Below, one piece after another: positions 7,248 through 15,049 of a DNA stretch of 64,000 nt. The notes under the pieces are model-generated. The model saw nothing but the letters and a program-made list of their open reading frames with translations. It did not search any database and was not told the origin of the DNA. Position 1 is the stretch's first letter, and every line of letters begins with the position of its first letter. The stretch covers positions 4,083,001 to 4,147,000 of the forward strand of contig NZ_CP149130.1 in assembly GCF_037811135.1 (NCBI RefSeq), written 5' to 3'. The stretch comes from Aeromonas rivipollensis. Its GTDB lineage: Bacteria; Pseudomonadota; Gammaproteobacteria; Enterobacterales; Aeromonadaceae. The position numbers and the translations under genes were made by a program.

Positions 7248-9212
7248 ATGACAAAAATAAGACATTGGCTGGGTCCATTTTGGCCCATCGCCATTTTTTC
7301 GGTGATCGCGCTCATCGCCCTCTCCGCCAGCCGGGCAGGCCTGGGGCTCTGGCAACAGGAGCGGGTCGACGCCGTCGCCGGTTGGTCACAACTGCTGCTG
7401 CAAGGTATCCGGGTCGACCTTGCCACCCTCTGCTGGCTGTGGGGCGTGCCCGCCGTCTTCACCCTGCTGCTGGCCGGTCCCCATGCCCCGGGCCGCGCCT
7501 GGCTGCAGCTTGTCCGGGTCTGGCTGACCCTGGGGCTCTGGCTGATGCTCTTCCTCGAGATCTCCACCCCCGCCTTCGTCACCGAATACGGGGTGCGCCC
7601 CAATCGCCTCTATATCGAATATCTCATCTACCCGAAGGAGGTGCTCGCCATGCTGTGGGCGGGCCGCAAGGGCGAACTGCTGCTGGCCCTGGTGTTCAGC
7701 CTGCTGACCCTGGGGGGCGGCTGGTGGCTGAGCGGGCGCCTGATGCGGCACCTGAGCTTCCCGCGCTGGCATCTGCGCCCGGCCTTCGCCCTGCTGATCC
7801 TGGCCATCGGCTTCCTCGGCGCCCGCTCCAGCCTGGGGCACAGGGCCCTGAACCCGGCCATGGTGGCATTCGCCAGCGATCCCCTGGTCAACGCCCTGAC
7901 GGTCAACTCCGCCTACTCCCTCTTCTTCGCCATCAAGCAGATGAGCAACGAGGAGAGTGCCGGCGAATTCTACGGGGAACTGCCCCGGGAGCGGATCCTG
8001 GAACTGGTGCGCGAGGAGAGCGGCCGCCCCGGCCAGGACTTCAACTCCGAGATCCTGCCCAGCCAGACCTTCAACGAAGCCAGCCATGGCGGCAAGCCGA
8101 AGAACCTGGTGATCCTGCTGCAGGAGAGTCTCGGCGCCCAGTTTGTCGGCTCCCTCGGCGGCTTGCCCCTGACCCCCAATATTGATGCGCTGTCTCGGGA
8201 GGGGTGGGCGTTCGAGCAGCTCTACGCCACCGGCACCCGATCGGTGCGCGGCATAGAGGCGGTGCTGACCGGCTTCACCCCGACCCCGGCCCAGGCCGTG
8301 GTCAAGCTCGGCAAGAGCCAGACCAACTTCTTCACCATCGCGGATCTGCTCAAGCAACGGGGCTATGACACCAGCTTCATCTACGGCGGCGAGAGCCACT
8401 TCGACAACATGCGCAGCTTCTTCCTCGGCAATGGCTTCACCACCATAGTCGAGCAGAAGGACTTCAAGAACCCTGTGTTCGAGGGCTCATGGGGCGCCTC
8501 GGATGAAGATCTCATGGCCAAGGCCAACGACACCTTCGAGGCACTGCACAAGCAGGGCAAGCCCTTCTTCAGCCTGGTGTTCAGCTCCAGCAACCACGAT
8601 CCCTTCGAGTTCCCGGACGACCGCATCACCCTCTACGAACAGCCCAGGGCGACCCGCAACAACGCCGCCAAATACGCGGATTACGCCGTCGGCGAGTTCT
8701 TCAGGAAGGCCAGGGCATCGGACTACTGGAAGGACACCCTGTTCCTGGTCATCGCCGATCACGACAGCAGGGTCGGCGGCGCCAGCCTGGTGCCCATCCC
8801 CCGCTTCCATATTCCTGGGGTCATAGTGGGAGAGGGGATAGCGCCGAAACAGGATAGGCGCATCGTCAGCCAGATAGACATGGCGCCCACCCTGCTCTCC
8901 CTGATGGGCATAAGCGCCGACTACCCCATGCTGGGCAAGGATCTGACCCGGATGCCGGCGGACTGGCCGGGGCGCGCCATCATGCAGTACGACAAGAACT
9001 TCGCCCTGATGCGGGGCAAGGACGTGGTGATACTGCAACCCGAGCGGGCGGCGGAAGGTTTCGTCTATGACGATGCCAGCGAGACCCTCACCCCGGCTCC
9101 TCAGCCGGATGCCATGAAGGATGCCGCCCTGGGCCTGGTACTCTGGGGCAACCTGGCCTACCAGCAGGGGCTCTACCAGACGGCGCCGGACGACAGGCTC
9201 GCCCTCAACTGA
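7248..9212 (+). CDS. LTA-synthase-like membrane sulfatase/phosphotransferase
   Basis: The 654-residue protein has about five membrane segments in residues 10-200 and an extracytoplasmic sulfatase-type domain from about residue 280. The catalytic Thr lies in ATGTRSVRG, around residue 327, and metal-binding NHDPFEFPD and IADHDSR follow. The family includes lipoteichoic acid synthase in Gram-positives and MdoB/OpgB or EptA-like transferases in Gram-negatives. In a Gram-negative it most likely transfers phosphoglycerol or a related group to a periplasmic glycan. The start at MTKIRHW has an AGG site 7 nt upstream and precedes the first membrane helix; a longer frame exists but is non-coding in composition. 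Confidence 0.88.
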   Translation: MTKIRHWLGPFWPIAIFSVIALIALSASRAGLGLWQQERVDAVAGWSQLLLQGIRVDLATLCWLWGVPAVFTLLLAGPHAPGRAWLQLVRVWLTLGLWLMLFLEISTPAFVTEYGVRPNRLYIEYLIYPKEVLAMLWAGRKGELLLALVFSLLTLGGGWWLSGRLMRHLSFPRWHLRPAFALLILAIGFLGARSSLGHRALNPAMVAFASDPLVNALTVNSAYSLFFAIKQMSNEESAGEFYGELPRERILELVREESGRPGQDFNSEILPSQTFNEASHGGKPKNLVILLQESLGAQFVGSLGGLPLTPNIDALSREGWAFEQLYATGTRSVRGIEAVLTGFTPTPAQAVVKLGKSQTNFFTIADLLKQRGYDTSFIYGGESHFDNMRSFFLGNGFTTIVEQKDFKNPVFEGSWGASDEDLMAKANDTFEALHKQGKPFFSLVFSSSNHDPFEFPDDRITLYEQPRATRNNAAKYADYAVGEFFRKARASDYWKDTLFLVIADHDSRVGGASLVPIPRFHIPGVIVGEGIAPKQDRRIVSQIDMAPTLLSLMGISADYPMLGKDLTRMPADWPGRAIMQYDKNFALMRGKDVVILQPERAAEGFVYDDASETLTPAPQPDAMKDAALGLVLWGNLAYQQGLYQTAPDDRLALN

Positions 9213-9224
9213 GATGCAGAAACG

Positions 9225-9250
9225 AAAAAACCGCCAGCTGGCGGTTTTTT
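9225..9250. terminator. Bidirectional terminator
   Basis: A perfect 26-bp palindrome: A6, then CCGCCAG and its complement, then T6. It lies between two convergent genes and is a textbook two-way rho-independent terminator. Confidence 0.9.
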
Positions 9251-9266
9251 GCGGCTTCCCTGGCGA

Positions 9267-9737
9267 TCAGGGGGGGGTGAAGCAGGGCAGGGAGCGGCTG
9301 AACCTGTGCTCGAACACCAGGGAGGTCTCGAGGTGCACCACCTCTTCCCGGGAGGTGAAGTGATCGAACACGAAATTGCGCAGGTGCTCGGTGTCGGCGA
9401 CGCAGAGGTGCACCAGGAAATCATCCTTGCCACCCATGTGAAACAGGCTGATCACCTCGGGCAACGCCAGTATGGCATCGCGAAACGCATCAATGATCTG
9501 CCGGCTGTGGCGCGCCAGCTGCAGGGAGACCATGGCCTGGATATGGCCGCCCAGGGCCTGATAATCCACCTCGCAGTGAGCGCCCTTCAGCACCCCGTCC
9601 TGTTGCAGCTTGCGCACCCGCTCCAGGCAGGTGGAGGGAGCCACCCCGACCAGGGCCGCCAAATCCTTGTTGGTCATGCCCGCATCGCGAAACAGATGGG
9701 CCAGGATGTCCAAGTCCAGTTGATCCAGGTTTCTCAT
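9267..9737 (-). CDS. Lrp/AsnC-family transcriptional regulator
   Basis: 156 residues. The N-terminal helix-turn-helix spans about residues 5-55 (LDILAHLFRDAGMTNKDLAA, then VAPSTCLERVRKLQQDGVLKG). A RAM effector-binding domain follows (about 70-145), including VISLFHMGGKDDFLVHL. Such proteins sense amino acids and regulate adjacent or dispersed genes. The start at MRNLDQ is chosen for a GGAG site 6-7 nt upstream; an in-frame ATG five codons earlier lacks one. It is divergent from the phosphatase at 9898, which may be a target. The ligand is unknown. Confidence 0.9.
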   Translation of the reverse strand: MRNLDQLDLDILAHLFRDAGMTNKDLAALVGVAPSTCLERVRKLQQDGVLKGAHCEVDYQALGGHIQAMVSLQLARHSRQIIDAFRDAILALPEVISLFHMGGKDDFLVHLCVADTEHLRNFVFDHFTSREEVVHLETSLVFEHRFSRSLPCFTPP

Positions 9738-9897
9738 CTTTACTCCTTCCATCGCTCAATTTTTTTAGACTCTGCCCGTAAACCGGGCCGAACACAACGC
9801 AGATTGACATCGCACCCGCGCCCTCTATGCTGTGCCGCACTCAAACAGGGGGCCAACAAGTTCGCTTGACGCCCTCTCAGCACCGACAAGGATCCTC

Positions 9898-10416
9898 ATG
9901 CTCAGTGCCCACCCCTTCTGGAGCCTGGAGGTCCCGCGCCTCGACGGTCAGCTGTTGCTCACCCCCTGCCCCGGCAACCAGCAGGTTGCCATGCCCCTCG
10001 CCCTGGCCCAGTTGCAGCTGGCCGGTGCCGGCGGTGTGCTCACGCTGATGACGGAGGATGAGCTGGCCGCGCGCGGCGCAGGGTCCCTCGGCTCACTGGT
10101 CAGGGCCAGGAGCATGGCCTGGTTCCACCTGCCCATAGCGGACGATGAGGCCCCCGATGAAGCCTTCGAGCAAGCCTGGCCTCCCGTGCTGCCGCAACTG
10201 CTCTCCCTGCTGCGCGAGGGCAGGCACCTGGCCATTCACTGTCACGGAGGGAGCGGCCGCACCGGGCTGGTGGCGGCTCTGCTGCTGCTGACCCTGGGTC
10301 AGCCCCAGCCGGAGGCCATGGCCGCCATCCGGGCCCGGCGGCCCGGCGCCTTTACCCTGGCCTGCCACCGTCACTGGCTCGACACCCGGGGGCGACGGCT
10401 GGCCGGAGCAGACTGA
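9898..10416 (+). CDS. Dual-specificity-like protein phosphatase
   Basis: The protein is 172 residues with the Cys-phosphatase signature HCHGGSGRTG (HCxxGxxR) near residue 113. The following helix, GLVAALLLLTLGQPQPEAM, and an upstream general-acid candidate in 'LPIADDEAPDEAF' fit the KAP/CDKN3-like branch of dual-specificity phosphatases. The start at MLSAHPFW has an AAGGA site about 6 nt upstream; the longer frame from 9832 lacks support. Substrate unknown. It converges on metA, with the metA 3' relics filling the space between. Confidence 0.82.
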   Translation: MLSAHPFWSLEVPRLDGQLLLTPCPGNQQVAMPLALAQLQLAGAGGVLTLMTEDELAARGAGSLGSLVRARSMAWFHLPIADDEAPDEAFEQAWPPVLPQLLSLLREGRHLAIHCHGGSGRTGLVAALLLLTLGQPQPEAMAAIRARRPGAFTLACHRHWLDTRGRRLAGAD

Positions 10417-10423
10417 GGGGCGC

Positions 10424-10502
10424 CCTGGCCCTTGGGCTGCTGATTAAGTGAATACCTTGCCGATGCCCTCCAATCAATAGCGGGTGAGCCGGCCCTATGA
10501 CA
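10424..10502 (-). pseudogene. Decayed copy of the metA 3' end (distal)
   Basis: On the minus strand this 79-bp unit repeats the last 17 or so codons of metA in degraded form: the LEDIGKVF codons are readable as LEGIGKVF. There are two internal stops, a frame change after the 'FT' codons, and the stop codon itself is lost (TAG to CAG). The spacer after the real stop is also repeated (CATAGGG(T/C)CGGCTCACC). It is the more decayed of the two copies. Confidence 0.8.
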
Positions 10503-10590
10503 CCTAGCCTTTGGGCGGCTCATAGCTGAACACCTTGCCGATGTCCTCCAGGCGATAGCGGACCATATCGGGTGAGCCGACCCTATGTCA
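10503..10590 (-). pseudogene. Near-intact copy of the metA 3' end (proximal)
   Basis: This 88-bp unit lies directly after the metA stop and reads [22 protein letters not shown] in frame. The gene itself ends [22 protein letters not shown]. In the aligned 17 codons there are four synonymous changes (Arg, Phe, Tyr and Lys codons) and two replacements (T to S, Q to P). The synonymous bias shows that most of the divergence arose under protein-level selection, that is in a functioning metA elsewhere, before this fragment came to lie here. Confidence 0.82.
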
Positions 10591-10591
10591 C

Positions 10592-11539
10592 CTAGCCCTT
10601 GGGCTGCTCGTAGGTAAACACCTTGCCGATGTCCTCCAGCCGATAGCTGGTGAGCTGATAGACGTAGTAGTTGAGCCAGTTGGAAAACAGCAGGTGACCG
10701 TGGCTGCGCCAGGTGGCGCGCGGCGTCTGGCCGGGATCGTTGTCCGGGTAGTAGTTGACCGGGATGACCGGGGTGAGGCCCGCCGCCAGATCCCGCCGGT
10801 ACTCCCCGTCCAGGGTCAGGGCATCGTATTCGGGATGGCCGGTAACGAACACCTGGCGGCAATCCTTGGTCGCCGCCAGATAGACGCCCGCCTCCTCCGA
10901 CTCTGCGAAGATCTGCAGATCGGTGTGGGCGCGGATGAGGTCTCCGTCGAAGGCCGCATAGCGGGAGTGAGGCGCCACGAACTCGTCATCGAAGCCACGC
11001 AGCAGCGGCTCGTGCTCATCGAGGCGATGGTGGCGATAGACCCCTGACAGCTTCTCGCCGTGGGTCTGCTTCTCCATGCCGTAGAGCGCCTTCAGCGCCG
11101 CCTGCACCGCCCAGCAGAGGAACAGGGTGGAGGTCACATGCTGATGGGACCACTCGATGATCTCGACGATGCGCGGCCAGTAGACCACCTCCTCGAACTC
11201 CACCAGCCCGAGCGGCGCCCCCGTGATGATCATGCCGTCGTAGTTGTTGCCACGCACCTGCTCGAAGTCGTGATAGAAGTTCTCCAGGTGCGCCTGGGGC
11301 GTGTTCTTCGACTCCCGATCGTCGATGCGCAGCAGATCCACATCCACCTGCAAGGGCGAGTTGGAGAGCATCCGCATCAGCTGGATCTCGGTCTCTATCT
11401 TCTTGGGCATCAGGTTGAGAATGAGCACCCGCAGCGGACGGATGTTCTGGGTGACGGCCCGGGATTCCGTCATCACGAAGATGTTCTCCTGCCCCAGCAC
11501 TTCGGCGGCGGGCAACTGGTCCGGGATCTTGATCGGCAT
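10592..11539 (-). CDS. metA: Homoserine O-succinyltransferase MetA
   Basis: First committed step of methionine synthesis: homoserine plus succinyl-CoA gives O-succinylhomoserine. The class I amidotransferase-like fold is evident. The acyl-accepting Cys lies in [10 protein letters not shown] (about residue 142) and the His-Glu pair in TGHPEYD (about 235 and 237). At the acyl-specificity position the segment reads [11 protein letters not shown] with Gly, as in E. coli, where acetyl-CoA users have Glu; this supports succinyl-CoA. The length is 315 residues, in the normal range. Upstream are three adjacent 8-mers resembling MetJ boxes. Two partial copies of its own 3' end follow the stop. Confidence 0.95.
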   Translation of the reverse strand: MPIKIPDQLPAAEVLGQENIFVMTESRAVTQNIRPLRVLILNLMPKKIETEIQLMRMLSNSPLQVDVDLLRIDDRESKNTPQAHLENFYHDFEQVRGNNYDGMIITGAPLGLVEFEEVVYWPRIVEIIEWSHQHVTSTLFLCWAVQAALKALYGMEKQTHGEKLSGVYRHHRLDEHEPLLRGFDDEFVAPHSRYAAFDGDLIRAHTDLQIFAESEEAGVYLAATKDCRQVFVTGHPEYDALTLDGEYRRDLAAGLTPVIPVNYYPDNDPGQTPRATWRSHGHLLFSNWLNYYVYQLTSYRLEDIGKVFTYEQPKG

Positions 11540-11565
11540 GCTGACTCCCTGTACTGCATCGGTAA

Positions 11566-11589
11566 ATATGTCTGGACATCTAGAAGCCT
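11566..11589 (-). promoter_or_regulatory. Probable MetJ operator (three met boxes)
   Basis: Three consecutive 8-mers on the plus strand, ATATGTCT, GGACATCT and AGAAGCCT, each match 6 of 8 positions of the met-box consensus AGACGTCT. They lie 27-50 bp upstream of the metA ATG. MetJ binds such tandem boxes cooperatively with S-adenosylmethionine. Confidence 0.6.
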
Positions 11590-11683
11590 ATAATAAAGCG
11601 CTCATCCTGTCATCAGATACCTTTTGTATTCACCCCTGCCTTTGACTAGCATACGGCTCTGTGTGTCTCTCGTGTCCAACCCC

Positions 11684-12922
11684 ATGACAGGAATCAAGAT
11701 CTCGGTAGATCGGCTGCAAGTCGGCAATTACGTCTCCCTGCCACTGGGATGGCGCGAGCACCCCTTCCTGTTTTCCAGCTTCAAACTCAAGAGTGAAGAG
11801 GAGATAGAGCTGATCCGTCGGCTCGGTCTCAAGCTGGTGACCATCATTCCCGACAAGAGCGACGCCCCCCCCAAGCCCCTCGATCAGGTGCAGCCCGCAC
11901 CGGATGGCACTGACGATCTCGTCGGTCGCCAGCAGGAGATGCAGCAGGAGAAGACCAGGCGCATCGAGCAGTTGCAGCGCTATCGTCGGGATCTGCAGCA
12001 GTGCGAGAAACATTTCCAGCAGTCCCTGGCCCAGGTGCGCAACCTGATGGGCAAGATCCAGTCCCGCCCCCTCAACGCCATCAATGAGGCCCAGGAGCTG
12101 ATCAACGCCATGACGGAGCAGCTGCTGTCGGTGGACGAGATGGTGCTGCACCTGGTCTCCGACAGCGCGGATGGCAACAGCCTCCAGTTCCATTCCCTCA
12201 ACGTCAGCGTGCTCAGCATGCTGCTGGCCAGGGAGTGCAAGTTGCCGGCCGAGGCTATTCGCCAGGTCGGCATGGGGGCCCTGTTCCACGACATCGGCAA
12301 GCTAAAGATCCCGAGCCAGATCCTGCGCAAGGCAAGCCCCCTGACCAAACCGGAGCAGAACCTGATGGCCCAGCACCCGCGCTATGGCCTGGAGCTGCTG
12401 AGCCTGGCCAGTGACTTCCCGGAGCCGGCGAAGCGCATAGTGCAGTACCATCACGAATACCTGGACGGCAGCGGACCCCAGGGGCTCAGGGGGGAGCAGC
12501 TCGACCCCCTGACCCAGATAGTGTCCCTCATCAACGAGTACGACAACCTCTGCCACCTGCAGGCCAAGGTGCCCTACTCGGCCCTCGGCAACCTCTACAA
12601 GCAGCGCAAGGCCCAGTTCAACACCGACCACCTCGGCATGCTGATCCGCCTGATGGGCATCTACCCCCCCGGCAGCGTGGTGCAGCTCTCCAATGGCCAG
12701 GTCGGGCTGGTGATGTCGGTCAACGCCTCCCGCCTGCTCTACCCCGCCGTGCTGGTATACGATCCCCGCATCCCGCGCCAGGAGGCGGCCATCATAGATC
12801 TCGAGCAGGCCGAGCTGACGATTGCCAAGGTGATCCACCCCAAGCGACTGCCTCCTGCTGTGTTCGAGTACCTCAACCCTCGTACCCGGATCAGCTACTA
12901 CTTCGAGCACAACAAGCCCTGA
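11684..12922 (+). CDS. HD-GYP-type protein with altered GYP motif
   Basis: A 412-residue cytoplasmic protein. Residues 1-90 or so match the DUF3391 domain that often precedes HD-GYP domains (ISVDRLQVGNYVSLPLGW). A coiled-coil stretch (about 85-125) and the HD domain follow, with LFHDIGKLKIP and HHEYLDGSG. HD-GYP enzymes hydrolyse cyclic di-GMP. The signature normally reads HHExxDGxGYPxxL; here it reads HHEYLDGSGPQGL, with the Tyr missing. The metal-binding HD is kept but specificity or activity may be changed. The start is set at MTGIKISVDR; the longer frame begins in a non-coding stretch. Confidence 0.88.
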   Translation: MTGIKISVDRLQVGNYVSLPLGWREHPFLFSSFKLKSEEEIELIRRLGLKLVTIIPDKSDAPPKPLDQVQPAPDGTDDLVGRQQEMQQEKTRRIEQLQRYRRDLQQCEKHFQQSLAQVRNLMGKIQSRPLNAINEAQELINAMTEQLLSVDEMVLHLVSDSADGNSLQFHSLNVSVLSMLLARECKLPAEAIRQVGMGALFHDIGKLKIPSQILRKASPLTKPEQNLMAQHPRYGLELLSLASDFPEPAKRIVQYHHEYLDGSGPQGLRGEQLDPLTQIVSLINEYDNLCHLQAKVPYSALGNLYKQRKAQFNTDHLGMLIRLMGIYPPGSVVQLSNGQVGLVMSVNASRLLYPAVLVYDPRIPRQEAAIIDLEQAELTIAKVIHPKRLPPAVFEYLNPRTRISYYFEHNKP

Positions 12923-12949
12923 TCGGGGTCCAGCACCCAAGGAGTCTGC

Positions 12950-14113
12950 ATGCGAATCGAGATCATCAGCACGGGGGACGAGATAGTGACCGGCCTGGTG
13001 GTGGACACCAACGCCGCCTGGCTCAGCGCCCTGCTGCTGGAACAGGGCTGGCAGGTGCGCCGCCGCCTCACAGTGGGGGACAACCTCGCCGATCTGAAGG
13101 CCGCCTTGCAGGAGAGTGCCAGCCGGGCCGAGGTGGTGCTGGTGTGCGGGGGCCTGGGCCCCACCGCGGATGATCTCACCGCCCAGGCGGCGGCCGAGGC
13201 CTTCGGTCAACCCCTGACCCTCTTCCCCGACTGGCTCGCCACCATGACCGAACGCTACGCCAGCCGGGGCCGCACCATGGCCCAGAGCAACAGCAAGCAG
13301 GCCTGGCTGCCCCGGGGCTGCGAGATCCTCGACAACCCGGTCGGCACCGCCTGCGGCTTCGTGGTCAGCCACCCGGCCAGCCACGGCCAGAGCCGGCTCT
13401 TCTTCACCCCGGGCGTGCCGTTCGAGTTCAAGCTGATGGTGCGCGAGCAAATCCTGCCGCGCCTCAAGGCGCTGGCGGGGGAAGAGACGGACACCGAGCT
13501 GCGCCGCTTCTATACCTTCGGCATCTCGGAGTCCGCCCTCTCGGACAAGCTGGATGGGGCGCCCTGGCCTGCGGGCATCGAACTCGGCTACCGCTCCTCC
13601 ATGCCCCTCATCGAGCTGAAACTCATCGGCCATGGCGCCAGCGCCGCCGACATGGAGGCCGCCGAGGCGCGCCTGCTCGGGGAGATAAGTCCCTGGCTGG
13701 TGGGACGGGGGAACGAGGAGCCGGCGCAGCAGATCCTGGCCCTGCTGGGGGGGCGGCCGCTGTGGCTGCAGGAAGGGGAGAGTCGGGGCACCCTGCTGGC
13801 CATGTGCCACCCCCATCCGGGGCTGGAGGCCAGCTTCAGCCACAGCCTCCCGAGCGAGCTCGACCAACTGACGGGGGGCGGACGGGAACCCAGCCTTACC
13901 ATAGGCAGTGCGGGCCCAGGCGGCGTGCCGCTGCTGCTGTGCGCAGACGGGCGCCGAATCGGCCAGAGGGTGAAGCTAAGTCACCCGGATCCCGAGAGCG
14001 GCCGCCGGATCCTCGCCTTCGCCGCCCTCGACATGCTGCGCCGCCACCTGCTCGGGCTGCCGGTACTCGCCGACTACCTCACCCTGACCAGAACCGCCAG
14101 CCGCATCGACTGA
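12950..14113 (+). CDS. CinA-like protein (COG1058) with degenerate C-terminal domain
   Basis: The N-terminal half (1-170) is a MoaB/CinA nucleotide-binding domain: STGDEIVTGLVVDTNAAWL, CGGLGPTADDLT and FFTPGVPFEFKLM are diagnostic. In CinA/PncC the C-terminal domain is a nicotinamide-nucleotide amidase. In this 387-residue protein that domain is poorly conserved and its catalytic Ser and Tyr/Lys environment is not recognisable, as in E. coli YfaY. It may therefore retain only the ADP-ribose pyrophosphatase-like activity of the N-terminus. It lies 27 bp after the HD-GYP gene on the same strand. Confidence 0.85.
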   Translation: MRIEIISTGDEIVTGLVVDTNAAWLSALLLEQGWQVRRRLTVGDNLADLKAALQESASRAEVVLVCGGLGPTADDLTAQAAAEAFGQPLTLFPDWLATMTERYASRGRTMAQSNSKQAWLPRGCEILDNPVGTACGFVVSHPASHGQSRLFFTPGVPFEFKLMVREQILPRLKALAGEETDTELRRFYTFGISESALSDKLDGAPWPAGIELGYRSSMPLIELKLIGHGASAADMEAAEARLLGEISPWLVGRGNEEPAQQILALLGGRPLWLQEGESRGTLLAMCHPHPGLEASFSHSLPSELDQLTGGGREPSLTIGSAGPGGVPLLLCADGRRIGQRVKLSHPDPESGRRILAFAALDMLRRHLLGLPVLADYLTLTRTASRID

Positions 14114-14120
14114 TACAGTG

Positions 14121-14636
14121 CTAGAAGGCGCCGAATCCCGCGTTCCCATGCACCCAGTACCCGGCGAGTGCCAGGGTCAGCAGGCAGAAGGCCTTCTCGT
14201 AGCCTCCGCCGCTCTTGAGGGGCAGACCAGGCAACCGAAAGCGCCGGCGCCAGGGCCATAACAGGGGAATGCCCGCCGGTGTGAGCCAATCCCCGAGCAG
14301 GTGGCTGAGGTAGCCGACGATGAGCGCGTCCTTCATCACCCCGGACAGAGGGCCGGGGGCCTGAAACTGCGCCAGCCCCCATATCCCCAGGCCGACCGCC
14401 AGCAGACTGTGGGTGAAGCCGCGATGGCCAAACAGGCGGGAGAGGGGCCCCGAGATCCAGGGCAACTGCCGACCGAGCAGGGACTGGGGGTGATCGAGAT
14501 CCGGCAGCAGGGCGCTGGCCAGGGCCATGGGTACTATGTGCCACAGGCTGCCTTCGGCCAGGGCCGGAGTGAGTTCGACCTTGTGGGCAAGCAGGGCGCA
14601 GGTAACGGAAAACAGCAGGTGGCCTTGGGCGGTCAT
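14121..14636 (-). CDS. ydjM: YdjM-like inner-membrane metal-dependent hydrolase
   Basis: The 171-residue membrane protein starts MTAQGHLLFS, nearly identical to E. coli YdjM (MTAEGHLLFS). The family's metal-ligand motifs are present: LLPDLDHPQSLLG, FGHRGFTHSLL and GYLSHLLGDWLTPAG. E. coli YdjM is SOS-controlled and its substrate is unknown. I see no LexA box upstream here. The longer frame from 14774 adds residues without similarity and is not used. It converges with the CinA-like gene. Confidence 0.88.
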   Translation of the reverse strand: MTAQGHLLFSVTCALLAHKVELTPALAEGSLWHIVPMALASALLPDLDHPQSLLGRQLPWISGPLSRLFGHRGFTHSLLAVGLGIWGLAQFQAPGPLSGVMKDALIVGYLSHLLGDWLTPAGIPLLWPWRRRFRLPGLPLKSGGGYEKAFCLLTLALAGYWVHGNAGFGAF

Positions 14637-15049
14637 GGGGCTCGTTCGGTTGGACAAGAGGGCAGTATGGTCGGCGGCGACCCGCGTCAGCGCCTCGGGG
14701 CGGCGGCAGATTAAAATCCCTTGAACCTCCCCTTGCAAGGTGAATCGTATCGCCACCCTGAACTTGATGCCCATCGGGGGCGGCAGTCGGTGAAATAGTC
14801 AGCAGATACCGCCAAACACACCTCATTTGACACTCAGCAATCGGTCGCGCCACCGTCACAGTCTCAACTCCCCGTCACACAGAATTTCCTCAACCCGGCT
14901 CACCCATTTGCACTCGGCTCGTTGACCCGGACGGCGAAATGTCAGAATACTGCGGTTCTTGGCCGCCCTGGCGGCATCGGCTTTTGGCAAGGATCCCGCC
15001 CCCGGCCACAGGGGGGCTAGCCGGATCGGGACAACGAAGGAGGATCCCG
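14637..15049. other. 413-bp intergenic region between ydjM and the FapA-like gene
   Basis: No gene is evident. A possible plus-strand promoter lies at about 14922-14951: TTGACC, then AATACT after 18 nt. An AAGGAGG ribosome site at 15037 decides the start of the next gene. The rest contains no repeat or RNA structure that I can recognise. Confidence 0.4.

Noticed and set aside
10371..10862. Minus-strand frame covering the metA relics and metA 3' end
   Set aside because: Out of frame with metA and composed of the repeated units; no start signal.
12302..13867. 521-codon frame antisense to the HD-GYP and CinA-like genes
   Set aside because: Low-complexity His/Gly/Ala translation crossing two real genes; no ribosome site.
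14590..14760. LexA box expected upstream of ydjM
   Set aside because: No CTGT-N8-ACAG palindrome is present, although the E. coli gene is SOS-regulated.
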